Below are positions 54,093 to 63,827 of a stretch of 64,000 bases of DNA, piece by piece; positions within the stretch are counted from its first letter, which is position 1; each line of letters starts with the position of its first letter. The stretch spans positions 29,231-93,230 of the forward strand of contig LOEW01000060.1 in NCBI GenBank assembly GCA_001516045.1. Direction: 5' to 3'. The stretch comes from Desulfosporosinus sp. BRH_c37. Its GTDB lineage: Bacteria > Bacillota > Desulfitobacteriia > Desulfitobacteriales > Desulfitobacteriaceae. The notes beneath the pieces were generated by a model. The model was not told the origin of the DNA. It saw nothing but the letters and a program-made list of their open reading frames with translations, and made no database searches. Made by a program: the position numbers and the translations under genes.

Positions 54093-55709
54093 TTAAAAAT
54101 CAAAAGGACAAGTGATCATTTTGAAAGGGTCATAACTCAAGCCACGAGCCAAGCGAATAACCCCGATTATCTCTCCTTCAGAAGCATAAGCCTTGACCGC
54201 CTCGATAACTGATGGCATCAGATTATATCTGTTTTCCTTCTTGGCATCGTTATAAAGCTGTCCCAGCTTTTCTTTTACTAAAGGAATATTTCTTGTCTTC
54301 TTCAGCTCCTCCATCCGCCTTGCAATGTTTTCTGAATCGCTGGCCTGGACTTCTTGTATGGGAATCTTAAAGTCTTCTTCAGAGGGAATGACCAATTTAT
54401 GGACTCCAACGATTGTACGCTCTCCTGTTTCAAACTGACGGTGTTTTTTAATAATTTCTTCTCTTAACATATTCTGAATATATTCTTTTTTAATTGCTCC
54501 GCTCATACCGCCAAGTTCCTCTATCTTGTTCCAAATCTTATAGGCTTCTTCCTCCACCTGGTTGGTAAGGTATTCGACAAAGTAGGAACCGCCTAAAGGA
54601 TCTACTACATCCGCTGCCCCAGTTTCGTCTGCAACAATATGTTGAGTATTTAGGGACATCCTCGCCGCCAGTGCCGATGGTTCTGCATGGGCATTATCCA
54701 GGGTGGCATTGTCTATGGCAGTACAACCAGCTACAGCTCCGGCCAAAGTTTGGATAGCTGTTCGCACGATATTATTAAGGGGCTGCTGGTAAGTCATGGT
54801 ACGACCCGATGTATGAACAGAAATAAGCAAACGACAGGATTCTTCCTTTTTAGCCTTAAATTTCCCTTTGGCCAATTTTACCCACATTCTTCTAAGAGCC
54901 CGTATTTTTGCAATTTCCTCAAAAAAGCGGGTACCAATGCTAACGAGCTCATACGGCAGTTTTGCGACATCGTCAAAGTCCAGACCCCGTTCATTCACCA
55001 GGAAACTACAAATCTCATTAAGCATGGCCATCTCTAATGCCAGCGCCTGGGCATTGTTGCCGCCGGATTCCTGAAAATGCTGGCTTAAAATGCCTGCCCG
55101 TAAATGGAATTTATTTCGTATGGCGTACTCTGAAGCATCCAGAAATAGCTTCATTGTGAGATCAAGAGGCTGATTATCATCCTGACCAAATAAGCTGCCG
55201 TAGGGATATTCCAAAACACCTCCGTGGACTTCTTCAATGTTCACTTTTCGCTTTTCGGCAAGGGCAAAAACATAAGCTAATCTTATCATTGAATGAGCTG
55301 AGGAACCGAGCAGTGTTATTGACTGACCGGTCAAAGGAATCCCTTCCATTAGTTCCTCAAATTCGGCCAGTGATCCACCTGGCCATCCCAAGACACCAGC
55401 CTCTTTCCTACCGATGGGATGATCCGAATCAATACCTAACGCAGTAGGTCTGTCAGCAATTACGCACATCCCGCCTCTCTGCCCCATCTCCCGGTATTTA
55501 TGAAGCACTTTATTGGTGTCCTGGGAACTCCCCAATCCTGCGGTCATCCTCTGAGTCCACATGCGGCTGCGATACCCCTCTGGATAGTAACCCCTGGTAT
55601 ACGGGGATAAACCGGGATCAGCCAGATCTCTCTCGTAATCGAAACCCTCAATATCTTTTGGCGTATACACAGCCTTTAGTGTATGTCCATAATCCGTTTC
55701 TCGTTTCAT
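54093..55709 (-). CDS. Acyl-CoA mutase large subunit, divergent methylmalonyl-CoA mutase type
   Basis: A 538-aa TIM-barrel subunit of an adenosylcobalamin mutase without a B12 domain. YTRGYYPEGYRSRMWTQR aligns with the substrate-binding TRGxYxTMYxxxPWTxR region, DSDHP and DVVDPLGGSYFVEYLT are conserved. Other motifs differ from methylmalonyl-CoA mutase: VIADRPTALGIDSD for VAFDLPTHRGYDSD, HGGVLEY for QNDILKE, SQHFQESGG for GYHMQEAG, HTSGRTMTYQQP for QTSGWSLTAQDV. The acyl pocket is thus rebuilt and the substrate is probably neither methylmalonyl- nor 2-hydroxyisobutyryl-CoA. ATG 55709 follows GGAGGAG; GTG 55733 is longer. Confidence 0.88.
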   Translation of the reverse strand: MKRETDYGHTLKAVYTPKDIEGFDYERDLADPGLSPYTRGYYPEGYRSRMWTQRMTAGLGSSQDTNKVLHKYREMGQRGGMCVIADRPTALGIDSDHPIGRKEAGVLGWPGGSLAEFEELMEGIPLTGQSITLLGSSAHSMIRLAYVFALAEKRKVNIEEVHGGVLEYPYGSLFGQDDNQPLDLTMKLFLDASEYAIRNKFHLRAGILSQHFQESGGNNAQALALEMAMLNEICSFLVNERGLDFDDVAKLPYELVSIGTRFFEEIAKIRALRRMWVKLAKGKFKAKKEESCRLLISVHTSGRTMTYQQPLNNIVRTAIQTLAGAVAGCTAIDNATLDNAHAEPSALAARMSLNTQHIVADETGAADVVDPLGGSYFVEYLTNQVEEEAYKIWNKIEELGGMSGAIKKEYIQNMLREEIIKKHRQFETGERTIVGVHKLVIPSEEDFKIPIQEVQASDSENIARRMEELKKTRNIPLVKEKLGQLYNDAKKENRYNLMPSVIEAVKAYASEGEIIGVIRLARGLSYDPFKMITCPFDF

Positions 55710-55747
55710 ATTGTTCTCCTCCAATAAAGACACTTTTTTTCAACATA

Positions 55748-56707
55748 TCAACCTTCGGAAAAGGAAAATTCAATTTGATTAAGGAGCTCCCGGGTAGCGC
55801 TGTAGGGGTTCTGTTGACGCTGTGTGATCGCCTCCACAACTTCCTCCAGAGAAATCTGCTCTTTAATCTTCTTAAAAACCTGATTTGTTACCAGATACTT
55901 AATCTGCTCCTCCAGCTCTAGGCGTACCCGAGCCCTGCGTATGTCCATAAGCCTGTTTGTCCCCTCCAAGAAACGCCGGTGCTCCACCAGGGCATCCCAA
56001 AACTCATCAATTCCCTCATCCCGGATGGTAACAGTCAATACCACAGGTGGGCGCCACTTGGACTTTCCCTTCATATCCAACATTGTATTAACCTCAGTAC
56101 AGGTCTGTTCTGCGCCAAGTAGGTCGGCCTTATTGATCACAAAGACATCAGCAATCTCCATTACTCCTGCTTTGATTGCCTGCACGCTGTCTCCGCCGCC
56201 CGGAGTTAACACAACCACGGTGGTATCTGCCGTTTTCACTATATCCACTTCTGACTGGCCCACTCCTACAGTTTCCACCAGTACCAGGTCTTTACCGAAC
56301 GCATCAAGCACGTGAACAGCTTCCCTAGTAGCCTGTGAGAGACCGCCCAAACTTCCCCGAGTACCCATACTGCGGATATAAACTCCATTATCAAGAGCAT
56401 GCTCCTGCATACGGATCCGATCCCCCAATATGGCACCCCCGCTAAAAGGGCTGGTCGGATCAACAACGATTACCCCCACCGTTAATCCTTTGCGTCGGAC
56501 CCTGTGCAACAATTGAGACACCAATGAACTTTTACCTGCCCCCGGAGTCCCAGTAATCCCAATAACAAAGGCCTTCCCCGTATGTGGGTAAAGTCTCTTT
56601 AATATCTCGTATCTTTGTGGGTCTTTATTCTCCAGAAGCGAGATAAGGCGAGGAAGAGCATATGGATTGCCCTGTAAACACTCCTCAATCAGTTGCTGCA
56701 TATACAC
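55748..56707 (-). CDS. meaB: MeaB/ArgK-family GTPase, mutase chaperone
   Basis: A 319-aa G3E GTPase that protects and reloads B12-dependent mutases. Walker A GTPGAGKSSLVSQLL (~52-66), VVDPTSPFSGGAILGDRIRM, Walker B-like LVLVETVGVGQSEVDIV, base-recognition NKADLLGAE. First gene of the operon, 15-40 nt from the mutase large subunit, behind the -24/-12 promoter. Its presence confirms a cobalamin mutase assignment. Confidence 0.94.
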   Translation of the reverse strand: MYMQQLIEECLQGNPYALPRLISLLENKDPQRYEILKRLYPHTGKAFVIGITGTPGAGKSSLVSQLLHRVRRKGLTVGVIVVDPTSPFSGGAILGDRIRMQEHALDNGVYIRSMGTRGSLGGLSQATREAVHVLDAFGKDLVLVETVGVGQSEVDIVKTADTTVVVLTPGGGDSVQAIKAGVMEIADVFVINKADLLGAEQTCTEVNTMLDMKGKSKWRPPVVLTVTIRDEGIDEFWDALVEHRRFLEGTNRLMDIRRARVRLELEEQIKYLVTNQVFKKIKEQISLEEVVEAITQRQQNPYSATRELLNQIEFSFSEG

Positions 56708-56865
56708 ACCTCCATTTCAATACCTTTCTATCCTCCTTTCTTGTTATTTTTTATTGCAACCTGTACATACCATGTTGGACCTCCCAGATTCGACCTTGTT
56801 CCTACATGCCGGTCTTAATTAATTAGTTGGTACCCTCCTAAAAATTTATTGTCGATATAACATAA

Positions 56866-56881
56866 TGCAAATTAAGTGCCA
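56866..56881 (-). promoter_or_regulatory. Sigma-54 (-24/-12) promoter
   Basis: TGGCACTTAATTTGCA on the minus strand matches the consensus TGGCACNNNNNTTGCA, with GG and GC exactly 10 nt apart. It is ~160 nt upstream of the meaB start. The adjacent gene encodes a sigma-54 activator. Confidence 0.88.
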
Positions 56882-56991
56882 TCATTACAGACGGGCAATG
56901 TTGCAGGATTTGAGGCCTTTTAAAATCAGCCAAAGAATTATTGTCTTTTTTTCAAACACTTAAGTCCCAATTTTCTGAATATTATATTGTA

Positions 56992-57186
56992 TTTGTGCGC
57001 CAGGGAAGCCAAATGTAATGTGTTTGAAAAAAGAATACCTTTGTTCGAAAATAGAACAATTTATCACCGCAAGCGGCGCATAACTGAAGAGTGTCTAATT
57101 TCACGTAAGGTTGCCTACAATTTGAATGGAATCGGCGCACAAAGGAACTTTAATCCTCCAATACAACTAGAACTGCCGGCGCACAA
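56992..57186. promoter_or_regulatory. Four upstream activator boxes (TTGTGCGCCG type)
   Basis: TTTGTGCGCC at 56992-57001 (plus) and TTATGCGCCG, TTTGTGCGCCG, TTGTGCGCCG on the minus strand at 57074-57083, 57133-57143 and 57177-57186. They lie 110-320 bp upstream of the -24/-12 promoter, the usual range for enhancer sites, and probably bind the activator encoded at 57281-58681. Confidence 0.65.
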
Positions 57187-57189
57187 CAA

Positions 57190-57236
57190 GGGGCTGCCTC
57201 TCCATAGAAATGCAATTTCTATGGAGAGGCAGCCCC
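57190..57236 (-). terminator. Long hairpin after the activator gene
   Basis: GGGGCTGCCTCTCCATAGAAA and its exact complement around a 5-nt loop (TGCAA). It lies 45 nt after the activator stop. There is no T-run, so termination is likely but not certain; the hairpin also separates activator gene and enhancer boxes. Confidence 0.55.
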
Positions 57237-57280
57237 GTAAATGGCGAACCTTGGATTGTTAACTCTAGTCAATGGTCTTA

Positions 57281-58681
57281 TCAGTATACATCTTCACTAC
57301 CTGACAATTTATATTTATCCATCTTTGCATAAAAAGAACTTCGACTGATACCCAATAGTTCTATAGCATTACTCTTATTAAACTTTGCTTTTTTCAAGGC
57401 CTTTTTTATAGTTTCCTTTTCTAAACTTTCAACTAAGTACTCTAAATAAAGTGTATCCAATTCTGTCTTCCTAATTTCACCCCTCAACTGAACCGGAAGA
57501 TAATCTAAGGTAATGGTAGGCCCAGGACACATCACCACCGAATACTCCACAACATTAATCAATTCTCGAATATTCCCTGGCCAGCGATATTCTTGCAGGA
57601 ATTCCATCGTTTCTGGTGAGATGGAAAGTTTCTTATTGCATCTTTGAGAGAAAATGTCCAAAAAATGGTAGACGAGAATAGATATATCCTCCTGCCTTTC
57701 TCGCAAGGGGGGAACAAAAACAGGTACTACCTGCAACCTATAATACAAATCCGCGCGAAAATCGCCTTGCTGAACCATAAGTTCAAGATTCCGGTTGGTG
57801 GCTGCAATAATCCTAACATTGATCGGTATTTTTTGGTTTCCACCAACTTTTTCAATATATTTTTCTTGTACAAAACGCAGCAGCTTAACCTGCATGTTTA
57901 GGGGCAAGTCGCCAATTTCATCTAAAAACAGAGTTCCGCCATTTGCCTCCTCTATCTTTCCAACCTTTCCGGAAGGACGGGCGCCTGTAAACGCACCCCC
58001 AACATATCCGAAGAGTTCAGATTCTAAAAGGGTTTCTGGAATAGCAGCACAATTAACAGCTACAAAGGGAGATTTTTCTCTACAACTAGCCTTGTGAATA
58101 GCTTCAGCAAAAACTTCTTTACCAACTCCGGTTTCACCTCTTAGCATTATTGTACATTCTGCTTCCGCAGCATTAGCGGCTAAATCAAGACAATACAAAA
58201 ACTTGGCGTCCTGACCGATTATTTTTTTAAAACTTTCGGGCAGTTGTTTAATTGAGTTCCCTAAAGAAAGAAGTAATTGATTCCTCCTACTGAAGAACGA
58301 ACTAAGTCGTCGGCTTAGGAGGAATAAAGGAATAGCTGTACCTATACCTATTACGCCCAAAACCTGTCCCTTGACGTCTTTTATAGGTAGATAGCTCGCA
58401 ACAATTTTAGACCCTAAAGTCTCATTAAAGTGTTCCTCATCCTCTATCGGACACCCTGAACGAAGTACTTCCAAAAGTTTATCTTTGGGATGATTAAGAT
58501 TTAAATCACGTCCCTGAACGCGGTTTCTGTCAATTCCCACTAACCTTGCATAGCCCTCATTGACATAAACAACCTTACCATCCTTATCGACGATAATAAT
58601 AGCATCGTTTACTTTGTCAAAAATCCTCATGAAGTTCTCTTTAATTACGTCATATAACTTCTCGTCCAGTTGCATATTCAT
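57281..58681 (-). CDS. Sigma-54-dependent activator with PAS domain
   Basis: A 466-aa enhancer-binding protein. PAS sensor ~15-125 (FDKVNDAIIIVDKDGKVVYVN), a short hydrophobic linker, AAA+ domain ~165-400 with Walker A RGETGVGKE, the sigma-54 contact GAFTGA, Walker B GGTLFLDEIGDLP, arginine finger region RADLYYRL, and a Fis-type HTH (SNAIELLGISRSSFYAKMDKY). No receiver domain, so a small ligand, perhaps the acid or its CoA ester, is sensed by PAS. ATG 58681 has GGAGGT 4-5 nt upstream. It should act on the -24/-12 promoter of the mutase operon. Confidence 0.93.
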   Translation of the reverse strand: MNMQLDEKLYDVIKENFMRIFDKVNDAIIIVDKDGKVVYVNEGYARLVGIDRNRVQGRDLNLNHPKDKLLEVLRSGCPIEDEEHFNETLGSKIVASYLPIKDVKGQVLGVIGIGTAIPLFLLSRRLSSFFSRRNQLLLSLGNSIKQLPESFKKIIGQDAKFLYCLDLAANAAEAECTIMLRGETGVGKEVFAEAIHKASCREKSPFVAVNCAAIPETLLESELFGYVGGAFTGARPSGKVGKIEEANGGTLFLDEIGDLPLNMQVKLLRFVQEKYIEKVGGNQKIPINVRIIAATNRNLELMVQQGDFRADLYYRLQVVPVFVPPLRERQEDISILVYHFLDIFSQRCNKKLSISPETMEFLQEYRWPGNIRELINVVEYSVVMCPGPTITLDYLPVQLRGEIRKTELDTLYLEYLVESLEKETIKKALKKAKFNKSNAIELLGISRSSFYAKMDKYKLSGSEDVY

Positions 58682-58816
58682 TTTCACCTCCAAAACGTAA
58701 AGTTCTCTTGGAACATGGACGACAAGTGTGGGATTGTCGAACATCGAACAGTGCTTGGTAATATTATAATCGATTGTTTCATTTCAGCATTGATCACCAA
58801 ATGGACAAGAAGTGGC

Positions 58817-60385
58817 CTAAAGCTTAGCTTTGACTATTTCATCCTGCAGAGCTGGTAAGCGGCTATGACTCTCCCTTACTTTTCGTAAATAGGAGATCCA
58901 TTCTTCGGTCAGATTGAGCAAGTGATAAACGGATTTTAATTCCGATAACCATTCTACTGCCCGTTGATAGCTTTTACGATTTTGCTCAGTGATTCTCTTT
59001 TCCGCATATTGATGGAGAACGGGAACAAGTCGTATGGGATCGTACTGCTTAATCTCTTCGAACAACCGCCGAGTGGACACAGTGATCCAATCGGATGTAT
59101 TAGGACTCTCCTCCTGAAAAACTGACCAAGCCCCGTCGGGATCGTCGATGTGAAGATGCATGTCGATTAGCAGGTCGGTGAATTGATATATATTCTGTCT
59201 GCGGACATCTGCGATCCATTCCTTCGACTGACGCTCCTTTTCCTCTGACGGCACCGCCTCGAGACAGCGTTTGAACAGTTCAAGTGCCGGCAATGTTTCG
59301 AACCATTGGACGCGCCAGGCTTCCGCTTCCGTTTGGCATCCCGTTCGTTCGTATATTGTAATAAGCCATTCAAAGAGACGATTTATTTGCTGCTCTGATT
59401 CATGATGAGAGTGTATCACGCCAAAAGGTTCAGACGATTTCCGTTGGATTTGTTCTTGAATATGTCGAAGGATTAACTGAAGTCGAGTGACGGCCTCATC
59501 CGTTCGATCCAGGCGTTCAAAATAATGGGCAAAGCAAGCGTAAGTCTCTGTATCGAAGGCTGGTAACCTTGTTTCTGCGCGCACCGCCTCCTCTTCTTGA
59601 TCCGAATCGAGACTGGAGTGAATCCACCAGCGCACCACATCAGTTCTGTCGGGTTTCACTATATAATCATACGCAAATAAACTCGGTTCTAACAGTTGCA
59701 CATGTTCCTTCAGTCTCTCATAATGTTCAGATGAATACAGACATGTACTGAGAGTCTCTTTCCATATCGACCACTCATTTTCTTCCATGCAAAGTCCGAC
59801 GATCCAGTCAATCAATTCGAGAAAAAAGGAACTTTTATTCGAGTCGGGAGCCGTCGAATTCCAAATAACTGCACTAAGTTCTTTTGCTTTACTCCAAAAC
59901 GGGTTACATTCCTCCACTAAATCATCCCCGTCAAGGTCTTCATCTCCGTTTGTTGTTGCCCAATCGCCCAGCCTCTGGAGTGTAAGCAGTAAGCCAACTG
60001 AAGCATCGATCCATTCGCCATCGGCCGCCATTTCCAGCAACTCCGTAAACCATTGATTAAGCTGATCAAGGCCCTCTGTAAAATCAAAGCGACCTTCATC
60101 ATAATCTGCATAACCGGATTCATAGAGGTCTTCAAAACATTCAGCGCACTCTCTAAGCTTATCTTGAATGATTGGTTCAAAATGTATTTTTGCTTCCACC
60201 CAGTCTGCGGCTGTCCATTTAACCGATTTTCGCAGAAGAGTCTCCCGTTCCTTTTCTTTCCATACTTGATGTAGCGCACCCCGGACATGAGAATCCTTCT
60301 CTACAAGCCGCAGCACTGTATTTTGCAATTCAGACAAAGACATTTCTTTCACTAGAGTTGTAATTTGATCGATAATATCGGTCAC
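58817..60385 (-). CDS. Large helical-repeat protein, unknown
   Basis: A 522-aa acidic, Trp/Glu-rich, all-helical protein. Segments such as ADWVEAKIHFEPIIQDKL, FEDLYESGYADYDEGRFDF and AFDTETYACFAHYFERLDR look like TPR-type helical repeats as in C-terminal parts of SWIM zinc-finger-associated or DUF6880-like proteins; no zinc finger is visible. GTG 60385 has GAGAGG 8 nt upstream. It stands between the catabolic operon and defence relics, suggesting an accessory gene. Family assignment is weak. Confidence 0.55.
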   Translation of the reverse strand: MTDIIDQITTLVKEMSLSELQNTVLRLVEKDSHVRGALHQVWKEKERETLLRKSVKWTAADWVEAKIHFEPIIQDKLRECAECFEDLYESGYADYDEGRFDFTEGLDQLNQWFTELLEMAADGEWIDASVGLLLTLQRLGDWATTNGDEDLDGDDLVEECNPFWSKAKELSAVIWNSTAPDSNKSSFFLELIDWIVGLCMEENEWSIWKETLSTCLYSSEHYERLKEHVQLLEPSLFAYDYIVKPDRTDVVRWWIHSSLDSDQEEEAVRAETRLPAFDTETYACFAHYFERLDRTDEAVTRLQLILRHIQEQIQRKSSEPFGVIHSHHESEQQINRLFEWLITIYERTGCQTEAEAWRVQWFETLPALELFKRCLEAVPSEEKERQSKEWIADVRRQNIYQFTDLLIDMHLHIDDPDGAWSVFQEESPNTSDWITVSTRRLFEEIKQYDPIRLVPVLHQYAEKRITEQNRKSYQRAVEWLSELKSVYHLLNLTEEWISYLRKVRESHSRLPALQDEIVKAKL

Positions 60386-60418
60386 GATGATCACCTCTCG
60401 TTGAGCTTATGTTAGTTA

Positions 60419-61021
60419 CTATGTTACAAAATGCAATTTGCGGAGTACATCCACAAATTCTACTTCAAAGTAGCGGAATGCAGGTACCTGAGTTAGTTTG
60501 TTTAAGTCAATCTCCCGGCCTAGCCGCTCATAATATTGACCTGGGTTAAATGTCTTTCTACGTCGGCTATTTGAATGTGCGATTCTAACCGCATTCATAA
60601 TAACATCGTTTAGGATCTGGAATTGACTCAACTTGATGACAACGTTTAACAAATCCCAGTGTTTCAGAATTCAACCTAGTGCCTACAATTCGTTGAAATG
60701 CCTCGACATCGCACAAAAACCACGCCTCAATATTCTTAATTGGAATAACGGGAATTAATGACACAAAAGCCCTCGTAGCAAATTCCATGGTATCAACCGT
60801 TTTACCATTTGGCAAAATCGTGAACAACTCCCCTGATTCCCCTCTAGCCTTTTGAAAAGCACTCCGAATATCCATACTTGCCAGTCTCGACAACAGCTGC
60901 AAAGCATCGAATAAGTTTGACTTTCCTGCTGCATTGGGACCTACAACGACTTGAAACGGTTCCAGATCTAGGGAAAAATGATAAAACTCTTAAATCCATG
61001 GATCTCTATTTTGGTTAACAT
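60419..61021 (-). pseudogene. AAA ATPase gene fused by deletion to a DUF4276-like tail, frameshifted
   Basis: Starts at ATG 61021 behind GGGAGG as MLTKIEIHGFKSF, shifts frame, then reads LEPFQVVVGPNAAGKSNLFDALQLL (Walker A GPNAAGKS). After MEFATRAFVSL it switches to IPIKNIEAWFLCDVEAFQRIVG, typical of the separate TOPRIM-like DUF4276 partner protein, and a further shift near 60610 leads to NDVIMNAVRIAHSNSRRRKTF...FNPGQYYERLGREIDL to 60419. So the 3' part of the ATPase gene and the 5' part of its partner are deleted, with two additional frameshifts. Clearly inactive. Confidence 0.7.
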
Positions 61022-61136
61022 GTAATAACCTCCCATCCACATTACCACTGCATAATCATATGTTCTCTGCAACAACACAGTCCCTCAAGATCATTGCCTC
61101 GTTCTTCAAGTAATCCCGCAAATTCTACCTGTTTCT

Positions 61137-61814
61137 TTATCCATCAGCCACCTCAATTTTCGCCTTAGCATACTCCCGATCCATCTTATAAAGCTCATCA
61201 CGGATACGCTGCCTCAGATCAACTGCCGGTCTCACACAGTATTTTACAAATTCCTCATTCGTCACATTCAAGTCCGGGAAAATTATTTTCAGATAGGCAG
61301 TTGCCAGCCGAACGATTGCTTTTCTATCTCTTAGGTCATTACAGTTAAGCAGATGCATGTTCAGATTCACATAGTCAGTAAATTGGGGCTCGCTGCGCAG
61401 ATTATGTAGAACCTCAGAAAAGAAATCACCTTTGAACCCAAGGTACTTTGAGGGAGTATCTTTTGATATTCTAGGCATAAGCCATCCAGCAATGATCCCG
61501 TGAAGTCTATCAATGAAAGCTGTCTCTCTAAGGAAGTTCGGTATTTCATTAAAAATACCATCTTCCATATACATTGGGTTATGGTCTTCATCCAGAGTTA
61601 TATTTCCGAGCATCACAAAACCGGCTTCTGCGCTGGCCTCAGTATTGCCACGGCTGAATCTTCCTGATTCGAGATATACTTTCAGGCCTGCTACAAGCTC
61701 ACCTGTGGAGTCCCCTTGTATGCTTTGAACTTCATCCAGAACAACCAGATCATATCTTGTTACCAGTCCCGGGGTGTTGTTTCCATTGTGATGAAACATT
61801 ACTGCAGGAGACAC
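61137..61814 (-). pseudogene. BrxL (Lon-like BREX protein) C-terminal fragment
   Basis: 225 residues with YDLVVLDEVQSIQGDSTGEL, VAGLKVYLESGRFSRGNTE, FVMLGNITLDEDHNP and FLRETAFIDRLHGIIAGW, which match the AAA+ Walker B/sensor region and lid of BrxL. The N-terminal part with Walker A is absent. The frame opens only 10-15 nt inside the end of the upstream methylase gene, so the two were joined by a deletion. A translation start (GTG 61814) exists but the product would lack ATP binding. Confidence 0.7.
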
Positions 61815-63766
61815 TTTACCGCTTTAGTTACGCTGCCAACCATCCTCAAATCTTTATATTTTTCAAGTATTGGCCTCATATAATCCTCATAAGATAAAAC
61901 TCCAAATAGATTGTCTTTAGAACCTTTTATCTCAACATGGCTTCTATCTGTCCCAATAATACTGTTCCCTTCCTTAAGGTGGTGGTCAATAAAAGATAGC
62001 GCTTTATCATTGGATGCCGAAATCAGCCACAAGGATAACCTGGCAAGTGCCACAGACAAGCCGTTGATATCAATACCATAGATACAATTCTCAACTACTT
62101 TCCTCTTCCAGTGTTGAATATCAGCAATGATATCTTCATCACTTTCCCAAGCATTTTCAGCTACCATCTCAAGGATCTTGTTTGCCACCAGGTATGCCGC
62201 ATTGACAAGAAAATGTCCACTACCCATAGCACTGTCAATGATGGAAAGGCTCAAGATTTTCTCGTTGATAAAATCCATCGTGATTCTATCAATTTGGAGC
62301 TGCAGCGCTCTTTGACGGCTTACCACTGGCTCATAGGACAACTGTTCCAGCAAGTCCTTTTTGCTCTTAATCAATTCTATTTTAAGCTCTTGGAGTTTTT
62401 TACCTACAGTATTCTCCACGATATACTCAACAACATCTTCCGGGGTGTAATATGCACCTGTTTCTTTTCTTTCAAGAGCGTCCTGGGATAGATAGATGCC
62501 ACCCTTCTCAATAATGTTTTTCAAATCCGAATTTTGAAGTTTTACTTCTGCCGCCTTCATATACTTAACTTTGCCCTTGGATTTTTTCTGAACCATCCGT
62601 TCATCTGCGATAAAGAGGTGGTATTCCAGCAATCCTTCGTAAATCGAGCCTAGATTTCGCACAGAGAGATCTTTATATTCTATCGCCTCGGTATATTTTC
62701 CTGTCTTATCAAGGTTATAAGACAGCTCTGCAAGACACTTTGTCAGTCGTCCGTTGGCGATTCTATGTTCTTTTAAGATAGGTTTGTCTTCATTATGAAA
62801 AAGACCGCCATTATAACTGTCGTTTACATACACTCTCAATTGCTTGTCAAGCCTTTCCCAAAACTCGAAACCATCTTTTACTCTATAGACCTCTCCATTA
62901 TTATGCAGTTCCTTTGAATCATTGCATAAATTCTTATAACTGTCAGTGTACTCAGGGTCATTCTCTGTGATGGGGAGTAAGCCTCTTGATTCCGCATATC
63001 CAAAAAAAAGCAGCCGATAGAGAATAATAATTGCATCGTTGTAAATTGCCTTCTTTTCTTGCTCCGTGAAGTCTTCTTTATCCATGTTCTCTTTGAGCCC
63101 GTAGCATAATTCTTTTAAAATCTCTTCTGCTTTTCCACGAAGAGTTTCTTCAATAGTTTCTGCCTTTGTATCTGACAATTCTTTAATCTTCTCAATTGCC
63201 AGTTCTCCATCCTTTTGGTAATAAGTACGGACATTAAAGAACAGATAAAACAGCTTGAACGCGTCATCTGCCAGAGTGTTATGGTTGATACTTTCTTGTA
63301 TGTTAACTTCCAAGTAATTTTCATAAGGGCTAACATTTTTAATGTTATAAATTCTCCACTGATATCCGTTCGTCAGCATTGCCCAATTTACATCATATTC
63401 CTTAGCTGCTTTCAGGGCACTGTAGGAATAATATTTACCCTTCTGTGTTGAACCAACGCTTTCATCCTTATCAATGAAGTGGCAAACAGCAACCGGTTTT
63501 TCACCTTCACTAATTGTGTTAGCATAAATCACTCGGTTTTCATTCTTGCTAGTCTTTTGGAAACCAAGCACATCCAAGATTGAATCTATATAATCAAACC
63601 AAGGGTCTTTTGCATACTCGCCCGAAACATATTCATAATTCCAGTCCTTGATTTGTTTAAATGCACTTTCTATATCATCATTGGATTGCTTCTTCTTGTT
63701 TTCTTCCTTTATATATTCTTTAATATAGGTTTCTGAAAACAAAAAATGATTGTCAAAGTATTTCAT
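61799..63766 (-). pseudogene. PglX/Eco57I-like N6-adenine methylase, C-terminally truncated
   Basis: 655 residues of a type IIG/PglX-like enzyme. An N-terminal HsdR-like region (VAVCHFIDKDESVG, MLTNGYQWRIYN), a helical region with DLSVRNLGSIYEGLLEYHL, then the methylase: GAYYTPEDVVEYIVENTVG, motif I SIIDSAMGSGHFLVNAAYLV and YGIDINGLSVALARLSLWLIS, HHLKEGNSIIGTD. The catalytic NPPY motif and the target-recognition domain, expected next, are missing; the protein ends at VGSVTKAVKCLLQ where BrxL sequence begins. In BREX loci pglX, pglZ and brxL are adjacent, so a deletion of several kb is the simplest reading. Confidence 0.75.
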
Positions 63767-63827
63767 TTCATTATGCCACCTCGTCAGTTTTATGATTATT
63801 CACTTAATTTCACTATTGAAAATCCAA

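Noticed and set aside
56987..57262. 91-codon plus-strand frame in the enhancer region
   Set aside because: Covers the activator boxes and the long hairpin; no ribosome site and no protein-like pattern.
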